A stretch of 64,000 bases of DNA from Roseovarius salincola (GCF_026891095.1 NZ_JAPTNL010000009.1:80470-144469); one strand, 5' to 3'. Positions 51,229 through 60,169 are shown, counted from the stretch's first letter. The notes: a model not told the origin generated them from the letters alone. Translations and numbers: made by a program.

Positions 51229-52485
51229 ATGCCCAGCATCAACTTCATTCTGCCGCACTGGCTGTATTGGGGCACGCTGATCGTCTTTCCGCTATTCGCC
51301 ATGTTCATGGCGCGGAGGTCGACAAGCGGCAGCTACTCGCTCCCGATCGGCTACATGATCCTTGTCACCGGCGGGCTTCTGGGCCTGCACCGGCTCTACT
51401 TGCGTAATTTGTGGGGGTTGCTCTATCTGCCCCTGTTCTTTGCCATCCTGTTCGCCAACGCCCAAGGGCGTGAGGCGCGTGAGATCCATTCGCAGGCGGC
51501 GAATGTGGTGTCCAGCGCCGAGCGGGTGATCGCGCGCCTTGAGCCGCAGGTCGATGGGGCAGACGCCCGGATCGCCAAGTTGCAGGCCGATCTGGCCGAG
51601 GCGGAAGAGGGTAGCCTTGGTCAGATCCGCGCCGAGCGAACGCTTGAAAAGGCACGGACGACGCTGGAAACCGATACGGCCCGGCTGGAAGAGAAACGCG
51701 CCGAGCTCGAGGAGGCGCGACCGGCGCTGGAGACCGCTATGGCGGGACGCACATTCTGGTCGGACGTGGCGTTCTATACCTTCATGCTGATCTGCGCGCT
51801 TGTCGCGCTTGATACGCTTCTCTTGCCCGGCATGGTGCGCAAGGCGCGCCAGCGGATTGACCGCGCAGAGGCCAAGGCGCAACCCGATGACCCCGAGAGC
51901 CTCGCCGGAATCGAGCGCGCGGCTGCGGACCGTCTTGAGCAATATGAACACGAGGCTCCCAAGGGCGACATGGCGCATGTCGGGACCGGCTGGACCGGGG
52001 CGATCGACCGGCTTTCGTTCTACGCTGGCGAGTTTGTGGCCTATTGGGCGGTCATCGCAGTCTTTGCATATTACTTCGAGGTGCTGGCGCGATACGTCTT
52101 CAACTCGCCCTCGATCTGGGTACATGAGGGCATGTATCTGATGTTCGGCATGCAATACCTGATCGCGGGGGCCTATGCGGCGCTGACCGATGCGCATGTG
52201 AAGGTCGATGTTTTCTACGCCGCCTGGTCGCCGCTTCGAAAGGCGGTGGTCGATCTCTTCACCTCGATCTTCTTCTTCATCTTCGCGGGCACGCTTCTGG
52301 CGACGGGCTGGATCTTTGCCATGGACGCCACGCGCGTGAATGAAGTGTCATTCTCGGAATGGACCATCGCCTACTGGCCGTTCAAATGGGCAATTGTCGT
52401 TGGTGCGGTGCTGCTGATCCTTCAGGGGATCACCAAGCTTGCCCGTGACATCGTCGCCATCCGCCAAAGCCTTCAGGGAGCCTGA
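51229..52485 (+). CDS. dctQ: TRAP small permease DctQ with TM2 and coiled-coil extension
   Basis: 418 residues, about twice the usual DctQ. Residues 1-80 form membrane helices including a TM2-like motif GLLGLHRLYLRNLWGLLYL. Residues about 84-172 are a Glu/Arg/Ala-rich coiled coil (SAERVIARLEPQ ... LEEARPALETA). Another helix is at 178-200, then a charged linker. The DctQ domain proper occupies about 258-418 (VLARYVFNSPSIWVHEGMYLMFG; DAHVKVDVFYAAWSP). It pairs with DctM for sodium-driven uptake. The extension's role is unknown; it may tether or sense. Three bases separate it from dctM. Confidence 0.87.
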   Translation: MPSINFILPHWLYWGTLIVFPLFAMFMARRSTSGSYSLPIGYMILVTGGLLGLHRLYLRNLWGLLYLPLFFAILFANAQGREAREIHSQAANVVSSAERVIARLEPQVDGADARIAKLQADLAEAEEGSLGQIRAERTLEKARTTLETDTARLEEKRAELEEARPALETAMAGRTFWSDVAFYTFMLICALVALDTLLLPGMVRKARQRIDRAEAKAQPDDPESLAGIERAAADRLEQYEHEAPKGDMAHVGTGWTGAIDRLSFYAGEFVAYWAVIAVFAYYFEVLARYVFNSPSIWVHEGMYLMFGMQYLIAGAYAALTDAHVKVDVFYAAWSPLRKAVVDLFTSIFFFIFAGTLLATGWIFAMDATRVNEVSFSEWTIAYWPFKWAIVVGAVLLILQGITKLARDIVAIRQSLQGA

Positions 52486-52488
52486 TTC

Positions 52489-53847
52489 ATGGGTATCGAA
52501 ATCGAAATCGGCTGGCTGACGGTGCTCATGTTCGGCAGCCTCATGGTGCTGCTGATGGCGGGGCTGCCGCTGGCGTTCGTGACCGGGGGGCTGGCCTGTG
52601 TGTTCCTGTTCATCCTCGGGGATTCACGCACGCTGAACATCGTTCCTTCGCGGATCTTTCCGCTGATGACGAACTATCAGCTATCGGCCATCCCGCTCTT
52701 CATCTTCCTGGCGGCCATGCTGGAAAGGGCGGGGATCATCAACGAGATGTTCGATGTGATCTACAAGCTTCTCGGCGGCTTGAAGGGCGGCCTTGCGGCG
52801 GCCACGATCATCGCCTCGACGATCCTGGCGGCCATGGTCGGGGTGATCGGCGCAGCCGTGGTGACGATGGGAATCATCGCTTTGCCGGCCATGCTCGAGC
52901 GCAAATACGATCCCAAGATCGCCATGGGTTCGATCATGGCGGGGGGCACATTGGGTATCCTAATCCCGCCCTCGATCCTTGCGATCATCTATGCAGTGGT
53001 GGCCGAGCAATCGGTGGGCGAGCTCTTTATCGGGGCGGTGCTGCCGGGGTTGCTGCTGTCGGGGATGTATATCTTCTACGTCATGGCGATGTGCTATGTC
53101 GATCCGGTCAAGGGGCCGCCCATCCCGGTGGAGGAGCGCGTCAGCAACGCTGAAAAACTGCGCCTTCTCGGGAACATGGCGGCACCGCTGACATTGATCG
53201 CGGTCGTTCTGGGCGTGATCTTCGCGGGTATCGCGACTCCGGTCGAGGCGGCGGGCATCGGTACGTTCGGGGCCTTCATCGTGGCCGCGATCCATCGCAA
53301 GCTGACCTGGGCCACGGTGCGCGAGGCCTGTCTGACCACTTTGAAGGCCAGCGCGATGGTGATCTGGATCATGTTCGGCGCGACCATCTTCGTCGGGCTT
53401 TACGTGCTGGAGGGCGGGCAGCAATTCGTCGAAAGCACCATGACCGGGCTGGGCCTTGGGCCTTGGGGCATCTTGCTGCTGATGCAGATCATCCTGATCG
53501 CGCTTGGCATGTTCCTTGACTGGGTCGGCATCCTGCTGCTGGCGGTGCCGATCTTCGTGCCGATCATCAAGGCGCTTGGCGCGCATGCGTTCGGGCTGGA
53601 TTCGGAGACGGATCTGGTGCTGTGGTTCGGGGTTCTTTACCTTGTGAACATGCAGATGAGCTTCCTTTCGCCGCCCTTTGGATATGCGCTGTTCTATCTT
53701 CGCGGGGTGGCGCCGGCAGAGATCCCGATGAGCGACATTTTCAAGTCGGCGCTGCCGTTCCTGTTCCTGCAGGTGGTGGGCCTTGCGCTTTGTATGTCGT
53801 TCCCGCAGATTGTCACCTGGTTGCCACGGCTGGTCTACGGAGGATAG
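52489..53847 (+). CDS. dctM: TRAP large permease DctM
   Basis: 452 residues, about 11-12 membrane helices. The DctM signatures are present: GAAVVTMGIIALPAMLERKYDPKIAMGSIMAGGTLGILIPPSI and VEAAGIGTFGAFIVAAIHRKL. It is the transport subunit of the elevator-type TRAP system. The stop is followed after 26 bases by the flavoprotein gene with its own ribosome site, so the four genes are likely one operon. Confidence 0.94.
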   Translation: MGIEIEIGWLTVLMFGSLMVLLMAGLPLAFVTGGLACVFLFILGDSRTLNIVPSRIFPLMTNYQLSAIPLFIFLAAMLERAGIINEMFDVIYKLLGGLKGGLAAATIIASTILAAMVGVIGAAVVTMGIIALPAMLERKYDPKIAMGSIMAGGTLGILIPPSILAIIYAVVAEQSVGELFIGAVLPGLLLSGMYIFYVMAMCYVDPVKGPPIPVEERVSNAEKLRLLGNMAAPLTLIAVVLGVIFAGIATPVEAAGIGTFGAFIVAAIHRKLTWATVREACLTTLKASAMVIWIMFGATIFVGLYVLEGGQQFVESTMTGLGLGPWGILLLMQIILIALGMFLDWVGILLLAVPIFVPIIKALGAHAFGLDSETDLVLWFGVLYLVNMQMSFLSPPFGYALFYLRGVAPAEIPMSDIFKSALPFLFLQVVGLALCMSFPQIVTWLPRLVYGG

Positions 53848-53873
53848 CCGGGGCCAGGCATGGGAACGGATCG

Positions 53874-55184
53874 ATGAAGAACTGGACAGGCGAGGCTGAA
53901 CTCGGGCACCCTTGGTGGTGGGAGGCGGCCCCGCCATCTGGTGAATCTGACGATATTTCAGATAGTTGCGATGTTCTTGTGATCGGTGCGGGCTACACCG
54001 GCCTGTCCGCGGCGATCGCCGCGCATGATGCGGGCGCGCAAGTGCAGGTGCTGGAGGCCGGCGTGCCCGGGCAGGGCGCGTCGACGCGCAATGGCGGGAT
54101 GTTCGGGGCGCATCCGAGGTTGGGCTGGAACGATCTGGCGGGGCGGTTCGGGGCAGAGACGGCGGATGCGGTCTTTGCCGAGGCCAACCCGGCGATGAAA
54201 TGGGTGCGCGACCTGATCGACTCCGAAGGCATCGATTGCGATTTTCAGCAGACCGGCCGGGTACAGCTGGCATGGACGCCGGAACATGCCAACAATCAGA
54301 AAAGATTGGCAAAAAGCGTCGAGGAAAAGAGCGATGTAGCGGTCAGAATTCTGGAGCGCGAGGCGTTGAAGCAGGAAATCTCAACCGATCGTTACCATGG
54401 CGGTCTGTTGTTCCCCGAACATGGGGCGATCCATCCGGCGAAGTTTCACAAGGGCTTGCTGAAAGCGGTGCGGCGGCGGGGAATTCCGGTGGTCGCGGAT
54501 GCCGCCGTGTCGGGTGTCGAACGGGTCGCGGGCCGCTTCAGGGTGCAGAGCGCGAAGGGCGAGGTGGACGCCGAAAAGGTGATACTGGCCACCAACGGCT
54601 ATACGACGAAGCCCTTTAACTGGTTCATTTCACGGGTTTTTCCGCTGCCGAGCTTCATGATCGCGACCGAGGAACTGCCCTCGAATCTGATCGGTCACAT
54701 CGCGCCGGGGCGGCGGATGATGGTCGAGACCAGGGCGCGGCATAGTTATTACCGGATCTCGCCGGATGGAAAACGGGTGCTGTTCGGGGGGCGTGCGTCG
54801 ATGTGGGATACGCGGCTCGAACGGGGCGCCGAACGCCTGCGGCAAACCATGTGCGGCATCTGGCCCGAGCTGCAAGACGTCAAAATTTCCCATGCGTGGT
54901 ATGGGTTTACGGGATTCAGCTTTAACCATATGCCGCAGGTGGGCGAGCAGGACGGAATTTTTTATGCGATGGGATTTTCGGGGTCGGGGACGGTGATGGC
55001 GCCGTATCTGGGCGCGAAGGTGGCCTATCGGGCGCTGGGCGATCCGCGGGGCGAGACCGCCTATTCCAACACCTTGTTCAAAAAGCATTTTCTGCACCAG
55101 TTCGAAAAGCCGCATTTCCTGCGCGCGGCGGATGTCTATTATCGGCACTGGGTGGACCGGGTCGAAAACTGGCAAGCGCGCTGA
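53874..55184 (+). CDS. FAD-dependent oxidoreductase, DAO family (PuuB-like)
   Basis: 436 residues. The FAD-binding motif VLVIGAGYTGLSAAIAAHDAG is at about residues 34-54, RNGGMFGAHPRLGW is the family's conserved flavin-side loop, and GFSGSGTVMAPYLG the C-terminal FAD motif. The start PWWWEAAPP is typical of gamma-glutamylputrescine oxidase/glycine oxidase-like proteins. It probably oxidises an amino acid or amine to a 2-oxo acid or aldehyde, fitting the adjacent 2-oxoacid-type TRAP system, but the substrate is inferred. GGGAACGGA precedes ATG 53874. Confidence 0.85.
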   Translation: MKNWTGEAELGHPWWWEAAPPSGESDDISDSCDVLVIGAGYTGLSAAIAAHDAGAQVQVLEAGVPGQGASTRNGGMFGAHPRLGWNDLAGRFGAETADAVFAEANPAMKWVRDLIDSEGIDCDFQQTGRVQLAWTPEHANNQKRLAKSVEEKSDVAVRILEREALKQEISTDRYHGGLLFPEHGAIHPAKFHKGLLKAVRRRGIPVVADAAVSGVERVAGRFRVQSAKGEVDAEKVILATNGYTTKPFNWFISRVFPLPSFMIATEELPSNLIGHIAPGRRMMVETRARHSYYRISPDGKRVLFGGRASMWDTRLERGAERLRQTMCGIWPELQDVKISHAWYGFTGFSFNHMPQVGEQDGIFYAMGFSGSGTVMAPYLGAKVAYRALGDPRGETAYSNTLFKKHFLHQFEKPHFLRAADVYYRHWVDRVENWQAR

Positions 55185-55194
55185 GCGTTTCCAA

Positions 55195-55264
55195 TGTACG
55201 AAACGTCCGGTTTGTACGCGGGTTTTGTACCGAAATCGGCCATCCGCCCGCGCGATCTGTACAG
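55195..55264. repeat. Four TGTAC repeats in the convergent intergenic region
   Basis: TGTAC occurs at 55195-55199, 55213-55217, 55226-55230 and within the palindrome CTGTACAG at 55257-55264. The stretch lies between two gene 3' ends, where promoters are not expected. No function is assigned. Confidence 0.4.
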
Positions 55265-55295
55265 AAGCCCACAAAACTCCGCCGAATGACTGCGA

Positions 55296-56114
55296 TCAGG
55301 GCGACATGCCGCGCAGGCTGTCGGCGGTCCGCCGGGTGATCGCCTCGATGTCCACGCTGCCGCCGGTGGCGACCGAAACCAGTTTGAGCAGGACGCTGCC
55401 GGCGGCGTTGAACTCGGTGCTTTCAGTGGTGATCTGCGGAAGGCCGGAACCGGAGCCGGGGCCGGAGAAGCGCGCGTTGCCAACGGAGCGCTGATTGAAG
55501 GCGCCGCCGCCAAGCGCGTTGAGGAGGCCGACCAGGACGAAAAGAATCGCGCCGATCTTGAGCAGCCCGCCGACCCGGTCGAAGACCCGGGGCAGAAATC
55601 CGCGCGGGCCGATTCGTGCGGGCCGGGGAATTCCCGAACTCGCGCCGGGGCGGCAGTGATCGGGCAGGCTGTCCCAGCCTGTCGCGGTATCGGGATTGTC
55701 TTCGGAGCCGCCAGCGCCGGCTTCGTTGGTCGCGGCGTCGTTCTTGTCGGCCTCGGCCAGAAGGCGCGCGAGCGCCGGGGTGTTCGCATCCACGCCACCC
55801 GCCGCGAGCGCAACCGCGCCCTGCTGGCGCAGGAGCGACGCATCATGGTTGCGCGCCGCAAGACGTTGGCGCAGCGTCTGAAGGCGCAGCGCCAGGGTGT
55901 CGATCAGGGCATCCTGCGTCAGGATCTGTTCGGGGTCGTTCAGCAATGCCCGGTCATCGCCCAGCGCGGCGCGCCACTTTTCGTGATGGGCGATCTGTGC
56001 GCCGAGCGCGTGACATTCGCTGTCGAGCCGGTGTTGCACATGGGTGATGCGCGACAGGAGGCCGTCATACGGTTGGGGCGGGTGCATGTCTGGCGGGAAC
56101 TCGTTATCATACAT
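55296..56114 (-). CDS. Hypothetical membrane-anchored protein
   Basis: 272 residues. Residues about 15-125 are helical and coiled-coil-like (LLSRITHVQHRLDSECHALGAQIAHHEKW ... LRLQTLRQRLAARNHDASLLRQQ). A disordered Gly/Asp/Pro-rich stretch (125-165), one membrane helix (about 183-205, LKIGAILFVLVGLLNALGG) and a short C-terminal segment follow. No known domain. It lies downstream of the amt unit in the same direction, separated by a palindromic hairpin. Confidence 0.6.
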   Translation of the reverse strand: MYDNEFPPDMHPPQPYDGLLSRITHVQHRLDSECHALGAQIAHHEKWRAALGDDRALLNDPEQILTQDALIDTLALRLQTLRQRLAARNHDASLLRQQGAVALAAGGVDANTPALARLLAEADKNDAATNEAGAGGSEDNPDTATGWDSLPDHCRPGASSGIPRPARIGPRGFLPRVFDRVGGLLKIGAILFVLVGLLNALGGGAFNQRSVGNARFSGPGSGSGLPQITTESTEFNAAGSVLLKLVSVATGGSVDIEAITRRTADSLRGMSP

Positions 56115-56228
56115 ACCGCCAAGGTTGCATGGGAATTCAGGCCGATCTTGGGCGAATGCGGGGAATTATCTGAGCAGTGGCGCATCAGCGAGCGCGGGGC
56201 GGGGCCGCTGGCATGGGATGGCGCGGTG

Positions 56229-56264
56229 CCCATGCCCCGGAGCCGGAGCGTGCCGGGGCATGGG
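56229..56264 (-). other. Long perfect hairpin downstream of the amt unit
   Basis: Perfect 12-base arms CCCATGCCCCGG (56229-56240) and CCGGGGCATGGG (56253-56264) with a 12-base loop. It starts 18 bases beyond the small membrane protein's stop on the minus strand. No T tract is present, so it may be a rho-assisted end or a processing site. Confidence 0.55.
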
Positions 56265-56282
56265 AATCGGTGATGGCGAGGC

Positions 56283-56513
56283 TTATTCGCGGGCTTCCTC
56301 GTCAAAGACCCGTTGGAGCCGTTCGCTGCTGCGCGCGGCGGCCTCGTCTTCCTCCATCTCCTTTTGTTCGATACGCGCCTGCAGGATATGGAAGGCAAGC
56401 CAGAAGGCCAGCCCGACAATGAACAGGATCACTTCGGTTCCCACCATCGGGTAGATCGGGCCGAGTTGGCTGAGATCCGCGCCGGACCAGCTTTCGACGA
56501 TTGTGGTAGACAT
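56283..56513 (-). CDS. Small single-helix membrane protein paired with the ammonium transporter
   Basis: 76 residues: one membrane helix (about 25-45, TEVILFIVGLAFWLAFHILQ) followed by a strongly charged amphipathic tail (EQKEMEEDEAAARSSERLQRVFDEEARE). It lies 12 bases behind amt in the same direction with GGAGATAACG upstream, in the position often held by glnK in other bacteria. It is not PII-like. A regulatory or assembly partner of the transporter is suggested by position alone. Confidence 0.65.
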   Translation of the reverse strand: MSTTIVESWSGADLSQLGPIYPMVGTEVILFIVGLAFWLAFHILQARIEQKEMEEDEAAARSSERLQRVFDEEARE

Positions 56514-56525
56514 GTCGTTATCTCC

Positions 56526-57956
56526 TTATGTCAGCAGTCCGAGGCGCTTGGCCTCGTCTATGTCGGCCTGAGAGACCTCGATGGCGTCGGTTTCTTCACG
56601 CAGCTCTTCGCTCATGTCGAGGCCCACCAGTTCGACGGCTGGCGGAACGCGCAGCATGCCGAAGGCGGCGAGGATCTTGGACACGATGAAAGCGGGGATG
56701 AAGCCCAGCACGATGGCCATGATGCAGGCGCCGATGAACTGGCCCCAGGGCGTGATGACCGCCGTTTCGGCATGGTAGCCCGCCGTCGCCGGATGGCCCC
56801 AGAGCACGAAGCCGCAGATCACCAGGCCGATGAAGCCGGCATAGCCATGCACCGCGACCGCGCCGACCGGATCGTCGATCTTGAACCGGCGTTCGACCCA
56901 GAAATGCAGCTTGTAGGCGCAGACCGCGCCAACGCCGCCGATCAGCATCGCCTGGATCGGGTGATAGAGGTCATTGCCCGCCGAGGCGGTGATGATCCCC
57001 GCCAGACCGCAGGAATAGGTCCAGAAGGCTTCGCCGCGCGACACGACATAGCCCGCCAGCATCCCGCCCGAGAGCGACATCAGGAAGTTGAACACGATTG
57101 CCGAAAGCGTGGTTGGCGTGAGGTAGATCGTGGTCGCGGTGAAGGTGCCTTCGGCGGCGCCGATATCGCCCGATGCGATGATCGGCACGTTGCAGGCCAC
57201 ATAGAAGCCCCAGAAGCCGCAATAGATCAGAAAGAGCCCGATCGTCACCAGCCACTTGTTATGCGGGTTGATGTTGCGCGGCGTGCCATCGGGGGCGAAT
57301 TTGCCGATCCGTGGCCCGAGCACGCAGATCACGCCAAGCGCGAAACCGCCCGCGATGGCGTGGATCACGCCCGAGGCATAGGCATCGTGATAGCCAAGCT
57401 GCGTGACCATCCAGCCATCCGGGTGCCAGCCCCATGCGGCATCGATGATCCAGGTGAACGAGCCGATCACGACCGCCAGGATCCAGAAGGCCGAGGGGCG
57501 GATGCGTTCGATGGTGGCCCCCGAGACGATCGAGGCCGCCGTCCAGCTGAACAAGAGGAAGGCCGCCCAGAACACGCCGTTGAGGCGCGACCAGAAGGGG
57601 TTGCCAAGGTCCGCGCCATAGCCGACGGCTTCGCCCTGGTTCACGCCGGGGCCGCCCAGATGCGTGCCCATCAGTTCGCCCCAGGGGACGGCGTTGTCCG
57701 ATTGGGTCAGCCCGCCGGTGATTCCCGGCCCGTTGGGGAAGGCGAAATAGATCCACCATCCGAAGAAGAAGAAGGTCACGGTCACCAGCGGAATCAGCAT
57801 GGTGTTCTTCATCAGGGTGTGAACGTGGTTCTTGTGGCGACTGGCGCCGACTTCATACATGCAGAAGCCGACGTGAATCAGGAACATGAGCGGCACCGTC
57901 ACCCAGTAGTAAAACTCGGTGAAGATCACCGTCAGCGCGCCGATATCGGTATCCAT
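56526..57956 (-). CDS. amt: Ammonium transporter (Amt family)
   Basis: 476 residues, about eleven membrane helices. Both pore histidines are in place: ASGVIHAIAGGFALG (first) and AVAVHGYAGFIGL (second). FWAAFLLFSWTAASIVSGATIERIRPSAFW is the typical family region. The N terminus (MDTDIGALTVIFTEFYYWVTV) is atypical and lacks an obvious cleavable signal. The sequence belongs to a divergent branch, and there is no glnK next to it. It conducts ammonium inward. It is preceded by an AT-rich leader. Confidence 0.87.
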   Translation of the reverse strand: MDTDIGALTVIFTEFYYWVTVPLMFLIHVGFCMYEVGASRHKNHVHTLMKNTMLIPLVTVTFFFFGWWIYFAFPNGPGITGGLTQSDNAVPWGELMGTHLGGPGVNQGEAVGYGADLGNPFWSRLNGVFWAAFLLFSWTAASIVSGATIERIRPSAFWILAVVIGSFTWIIDAAWGWHPDGWMVTQLGYHDAYASGVIHAIAGGFALGVICVLGPRIGKFAPDGTPRNINPHNKWLVTIGLFLIYCGFWGFYVACNVPIIASGDIGAAEGTFTATTIYLTPTTLSAIVFNFLMSLSGGMLAGYVVSRGEAFWTYSCGLAGIITASAGNDLYHPIQAMLIGGVGAVCAYKLHFWVERRFKIDDPVGAVAVHGYAGFIGLVICGFVLWGHPATAGYHAETAVITPWGQFIGACIMAIVLGFIPAFIVSKILAAFGMLRVPPAVELVGLDMSEELREETDAIEVSQADIDEAKRLGLLT

Positions 57957-58303
57957 TCAGCTGTCCTCCCGTTGGACTGTTTGAGATGGCCAGGGTTTGC
58001 CCTGGTCTGGGATTTTGGGTCAATTTTGGTTTATTGACGGGACCGATGTTACACCAAAATCACGAGAATCACGAAAACTTTTAAAATTTTCTGGCGTTTT
58101 ATCCGCTGCTTACGCTTGTGAATAAGGGGTGTTTCTTTTGGGGAATAATATTTTCCTTGAAATTCAACTTTCTAGACAGGCCTGCTCCGGGGCCGCGAAG
58201 GCCTGCGGGGCGGCGGCGGCGATCTGGTCAAGGGGCGGGCGCTGGGGCAGGGTGGCGCCTGCGCGCCGCGGGGGCGCGCGTCAGGCGGAAAGGAAGCTGG
58301 CGG
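57957..58303. promoter_or_regulatory. Divergent region between amt and the CMD-family gene
   Basis: 347 bases. Near amt the sequence is AT-rich and carries a direct repeat of AATCACGA (starting 58058 and 58067); a TTGACG is at 58034-58039. No convincing sigma-54 site (GG-N10-GC) was found upstream of amt. The half near the rightward gene is GC-rich with an open frame of low-complexity Arg/Gly/Ala codons that I regard as non-coding; no RNA is recognised. Confidence 0.4.
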
Positions 58304-58690
58304 ATGAGCACATTCGACGAGGATCTGTTTCTCAAGGGGCTGGAGCAGCGCAAGGCGACGCTGGGCGCGGAGTATGTCGACAGGAACCTGGCGGCGGCGG
58401 ATGATTTCACCCGCCCCTTCCAGGAGGCGATGACGGCATGGTGCTGGGGATTCGGCTGGGGCGACGACGTGATCGCGCCCAAGACGCGGTCGATGATGAA
58501 CCTGGCGATGATCGGCGCGCTGGGAAAGATGCATGAATGGGAAATTCATTGCCGCGGAGCGCGCAATAACGGCGTCACCCGCGAGGAGCTGCGCGCGATC
58601 ATTCATGTGGTCGGGATATACTGCGGCGTGCCCCAGGCGCTGGAGTGTTTCCGGGTGGCGCGAAAGGTGCTGGACGAGGAGGGCGAATAG
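58304..58690 (+). CDS. Carboxymuconolactone decarboxylase family protein
   Basis: 128 residues. The domain matches the PcaC-like CMD fold (RKATLGAEYVDRNL; TRSMMNLAMIGALGKMHEWEIHCRGARNNGVTREELRAIIHVVGIYCGVPQA). The conserved His of HEWEIH is present, and the CxxC of AhpD peroxidases is not, so decarboxylase-type or other CMD chemistry is likelier than peroxide reduction. No other beta-ketoadipate pathway gene is nearby. AAAGGAAG precedes ATG 58304. Confidence 0.82.
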   Translation: MSTFDEDLFLKGLEQRKATLGAEYVDRNLAAADDFTRPFQEAMTAWCWGFGWGDDVIAPKTRSMMNLAMIGALGKMHEWEIHCRGARNNGVTREELRAIIHVVGIYCGVPQALECFRVARKVLDEEGE

Positions 58691-58993
58691 GGGCGACTCG
58701 GTGCCGGCGCGGGCGGCGAAGGGACCGGCAGGGCACGGCGCGGCAAAATAGGGCGGGGCGGCGCGAAGCGCGTGTCATGGCAGGGAAAATCGTGTTTGTT
58801 AAGTGTTTTCACGCGTTTTGCGCCGGGCGTCGAGACGGGGTGTGTGGTTTAAACGTCACAGCCCGGACAACAACCACCCGGGCCTTGGCGGGTTCGTTGA
58901 CACTCAGGGGGTGTTTGGAGCATTCCATCTTTCAAGCCGCGTCCATGTCCGGGCCGGTGGAACATGAAACTTCCTGCTTTATGGAGGGACACC
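58691..58993 (+). promoter_or_regulatory. Leader and probable promoter of the porin gene
   Basis: 303 bases without a gene. A TTGACA is at 58897-58902 with a weak -10 (GCATTC, 58920-58925) 17 bases later. A small hairpin GCCCGG (58861-58866)/CCGGGC (58878-58883) lies upstream. The ribosome site GGAGGG (58983-58988) precedes the TTG start. The length of the leader would suit post-transcriptional control, as is common for porins. Confidence 0.45.
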
Positions 58994-60169
58994 TTGAAAA
59001 AGCATCTTCTCTGCACCAGCGCGATCGCTCTCGGCGTCGCAACTGCGCCCGCAGCAGCCCAGGAATGGAACCTGGACTGGGGCGGCTATTACAACACGCA
59101 CGTTGGCTTTGCTGATGTCAGCGCGGGCGCGCCCCGCATCGGTCAAGACTGGGACGGCATGGCCGTTCTGGGCGACGGTGAGATCATCTTCACCCCGTCG
59201 GTGACCCTGGACAACGGCATGACCTTCGGTATCAACGTTCAGTACGAAGCCCAGAATGGCGGCGGCGGTGTTGACGGTATCGACGAGTCCTACGTTACCA
59301 TCAGCAGCGACACGATCGGTCGTATCGAGCTGGGTGGCGAAAACTCGGCCGGTTACAAGTCGATGGTCGGCGCACCGGGCGTTGGTTCGTTCGCAATCAT
59401 GTCGGCATCGGTTTCGGGCTTCGCTCCGATCAGCCACGCCTTCCGTCAGGCCTCGGGTTCGCCCTGGACTGAAGTTGCAGGCAACAACGACGTTCAGCGT
59501 GTGAGCTACTTCACGCCGAGCTTCAACGGTCTGACCGTTGGTGTGTCGTATGCGCCGAGCACCAACTCGAACGCATCGAACGTTGGCCCGTTCGACCGTA
59601 ACGCAACCACCAATGTCACCGACGTCTTCGACATCGGTGTGCGTTACAGCCAGTCCTTCGGTTCCACCGACGTGACCATTGGCGCACGCTGGGGCACCGG
59701 TGCCGCAGCAGACTTCAACGCCGCACCTGGTGCAGGCGCTGACGGCATCCTGGGCACGGCGGACGACGTGACCGTCCTGACGCCGAACCTCGGCAGCGAT
59801 CCCGAAACCTGGGGTATCGGCGCACAGATCGGCTACGGTGCATTCACCGTCGGCGGTCACTATGCCGAGAACGACAACGGCGGCATCGGCGGCGTTGGCG
59901 ATCAGGAAGGCTGGAGCCTTGGTGCAACCTACGACATCGACGGTCCGTGGTCTGTCGGTCTGACCGGCTTCAACGGCTCGATCGACAACGGTGCCGGCGT
60001 CAACGACACCGAGTACAACGCCTACAAACTGTCCGGTTCGCGTGAACTGGGTGCTGGCGTGAGCTGGGACGTCTGGGCAGTCTATGCCGAGAACCAGGAC
60101 ATCGGTGGCATCGCCAACAACGACATCGAAGCAACCATCGTCGGTACTTCGATCAACCTGAGCTTCTAA
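58994..60169 (+). CDS. Outer-membrane porin
   Basis: 391 residues from a TTG start: signal peptide KKHLLCTSAIALGVATAPAAAQ, then a 16-strand-type beta barrel with alternating polar and aromatic residues, ending in the outer-membrane signature SINLSF with C-terminal Phe. Loop segments are Asp/Gly/Asn-rich (GADGILGTADDVTVL looks calcium-binding). TTG 58994 with GGAGGG five bases upstream is preferred to an ATG 10 codons earlier that would add LPALWRDT before the signal. Codon use is strongly biased, as expected for a very abundant protein. Confidence 0.92.
   Translation: MKKHLLCTSAIALGVATAPAAAQEWNLDWGGYYNTHVGFADVSAGAPRIGQDWDGMAVLGDGEIIFTPSVTLDNGMTFGINVQYEAQNGGGGVDGIDESYVTISSDTIGRIELGGENSAGYKSMVGAPGVGSFAIMSASVSGFAPISHAFRQASGSPWTEVAGNNDVQRVSYFTPSFNGLTVGVSYAPSTNSNASNVGPFDRNATTNVTDVFDIGVRYSQSFGSTDVTIGARWGTGAAADFNAAPGAGADGILGTADDVTVLTPNLGSDPETWGIGAQIGYGAFTVGGHYAENDNGGIGGVGDQEGWSLGATYDIDGPWSVGLTGFNGSIDNGAGVNDTEYNAYKLSGSRELGAGVSWDVWAVYAENQDIGGIANNDIEATIVGTSINLSF

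Noticed and set aside
57957..58080. A sigma-54 promoter upstream of amt
   Set aside because: I looked for GG-N10-GC on the minus strand in the AT-rich leader and found no convincing match.
58118..58303. An N-terminal extension of the CMD-family protein from an upstream ATG
   Set aside because: The extra 62 residues are low-complexity Arg/Gly/Ala with no ribosome site, whereas ATG 58304 has AAAGGAAG and matches the family's normal start.
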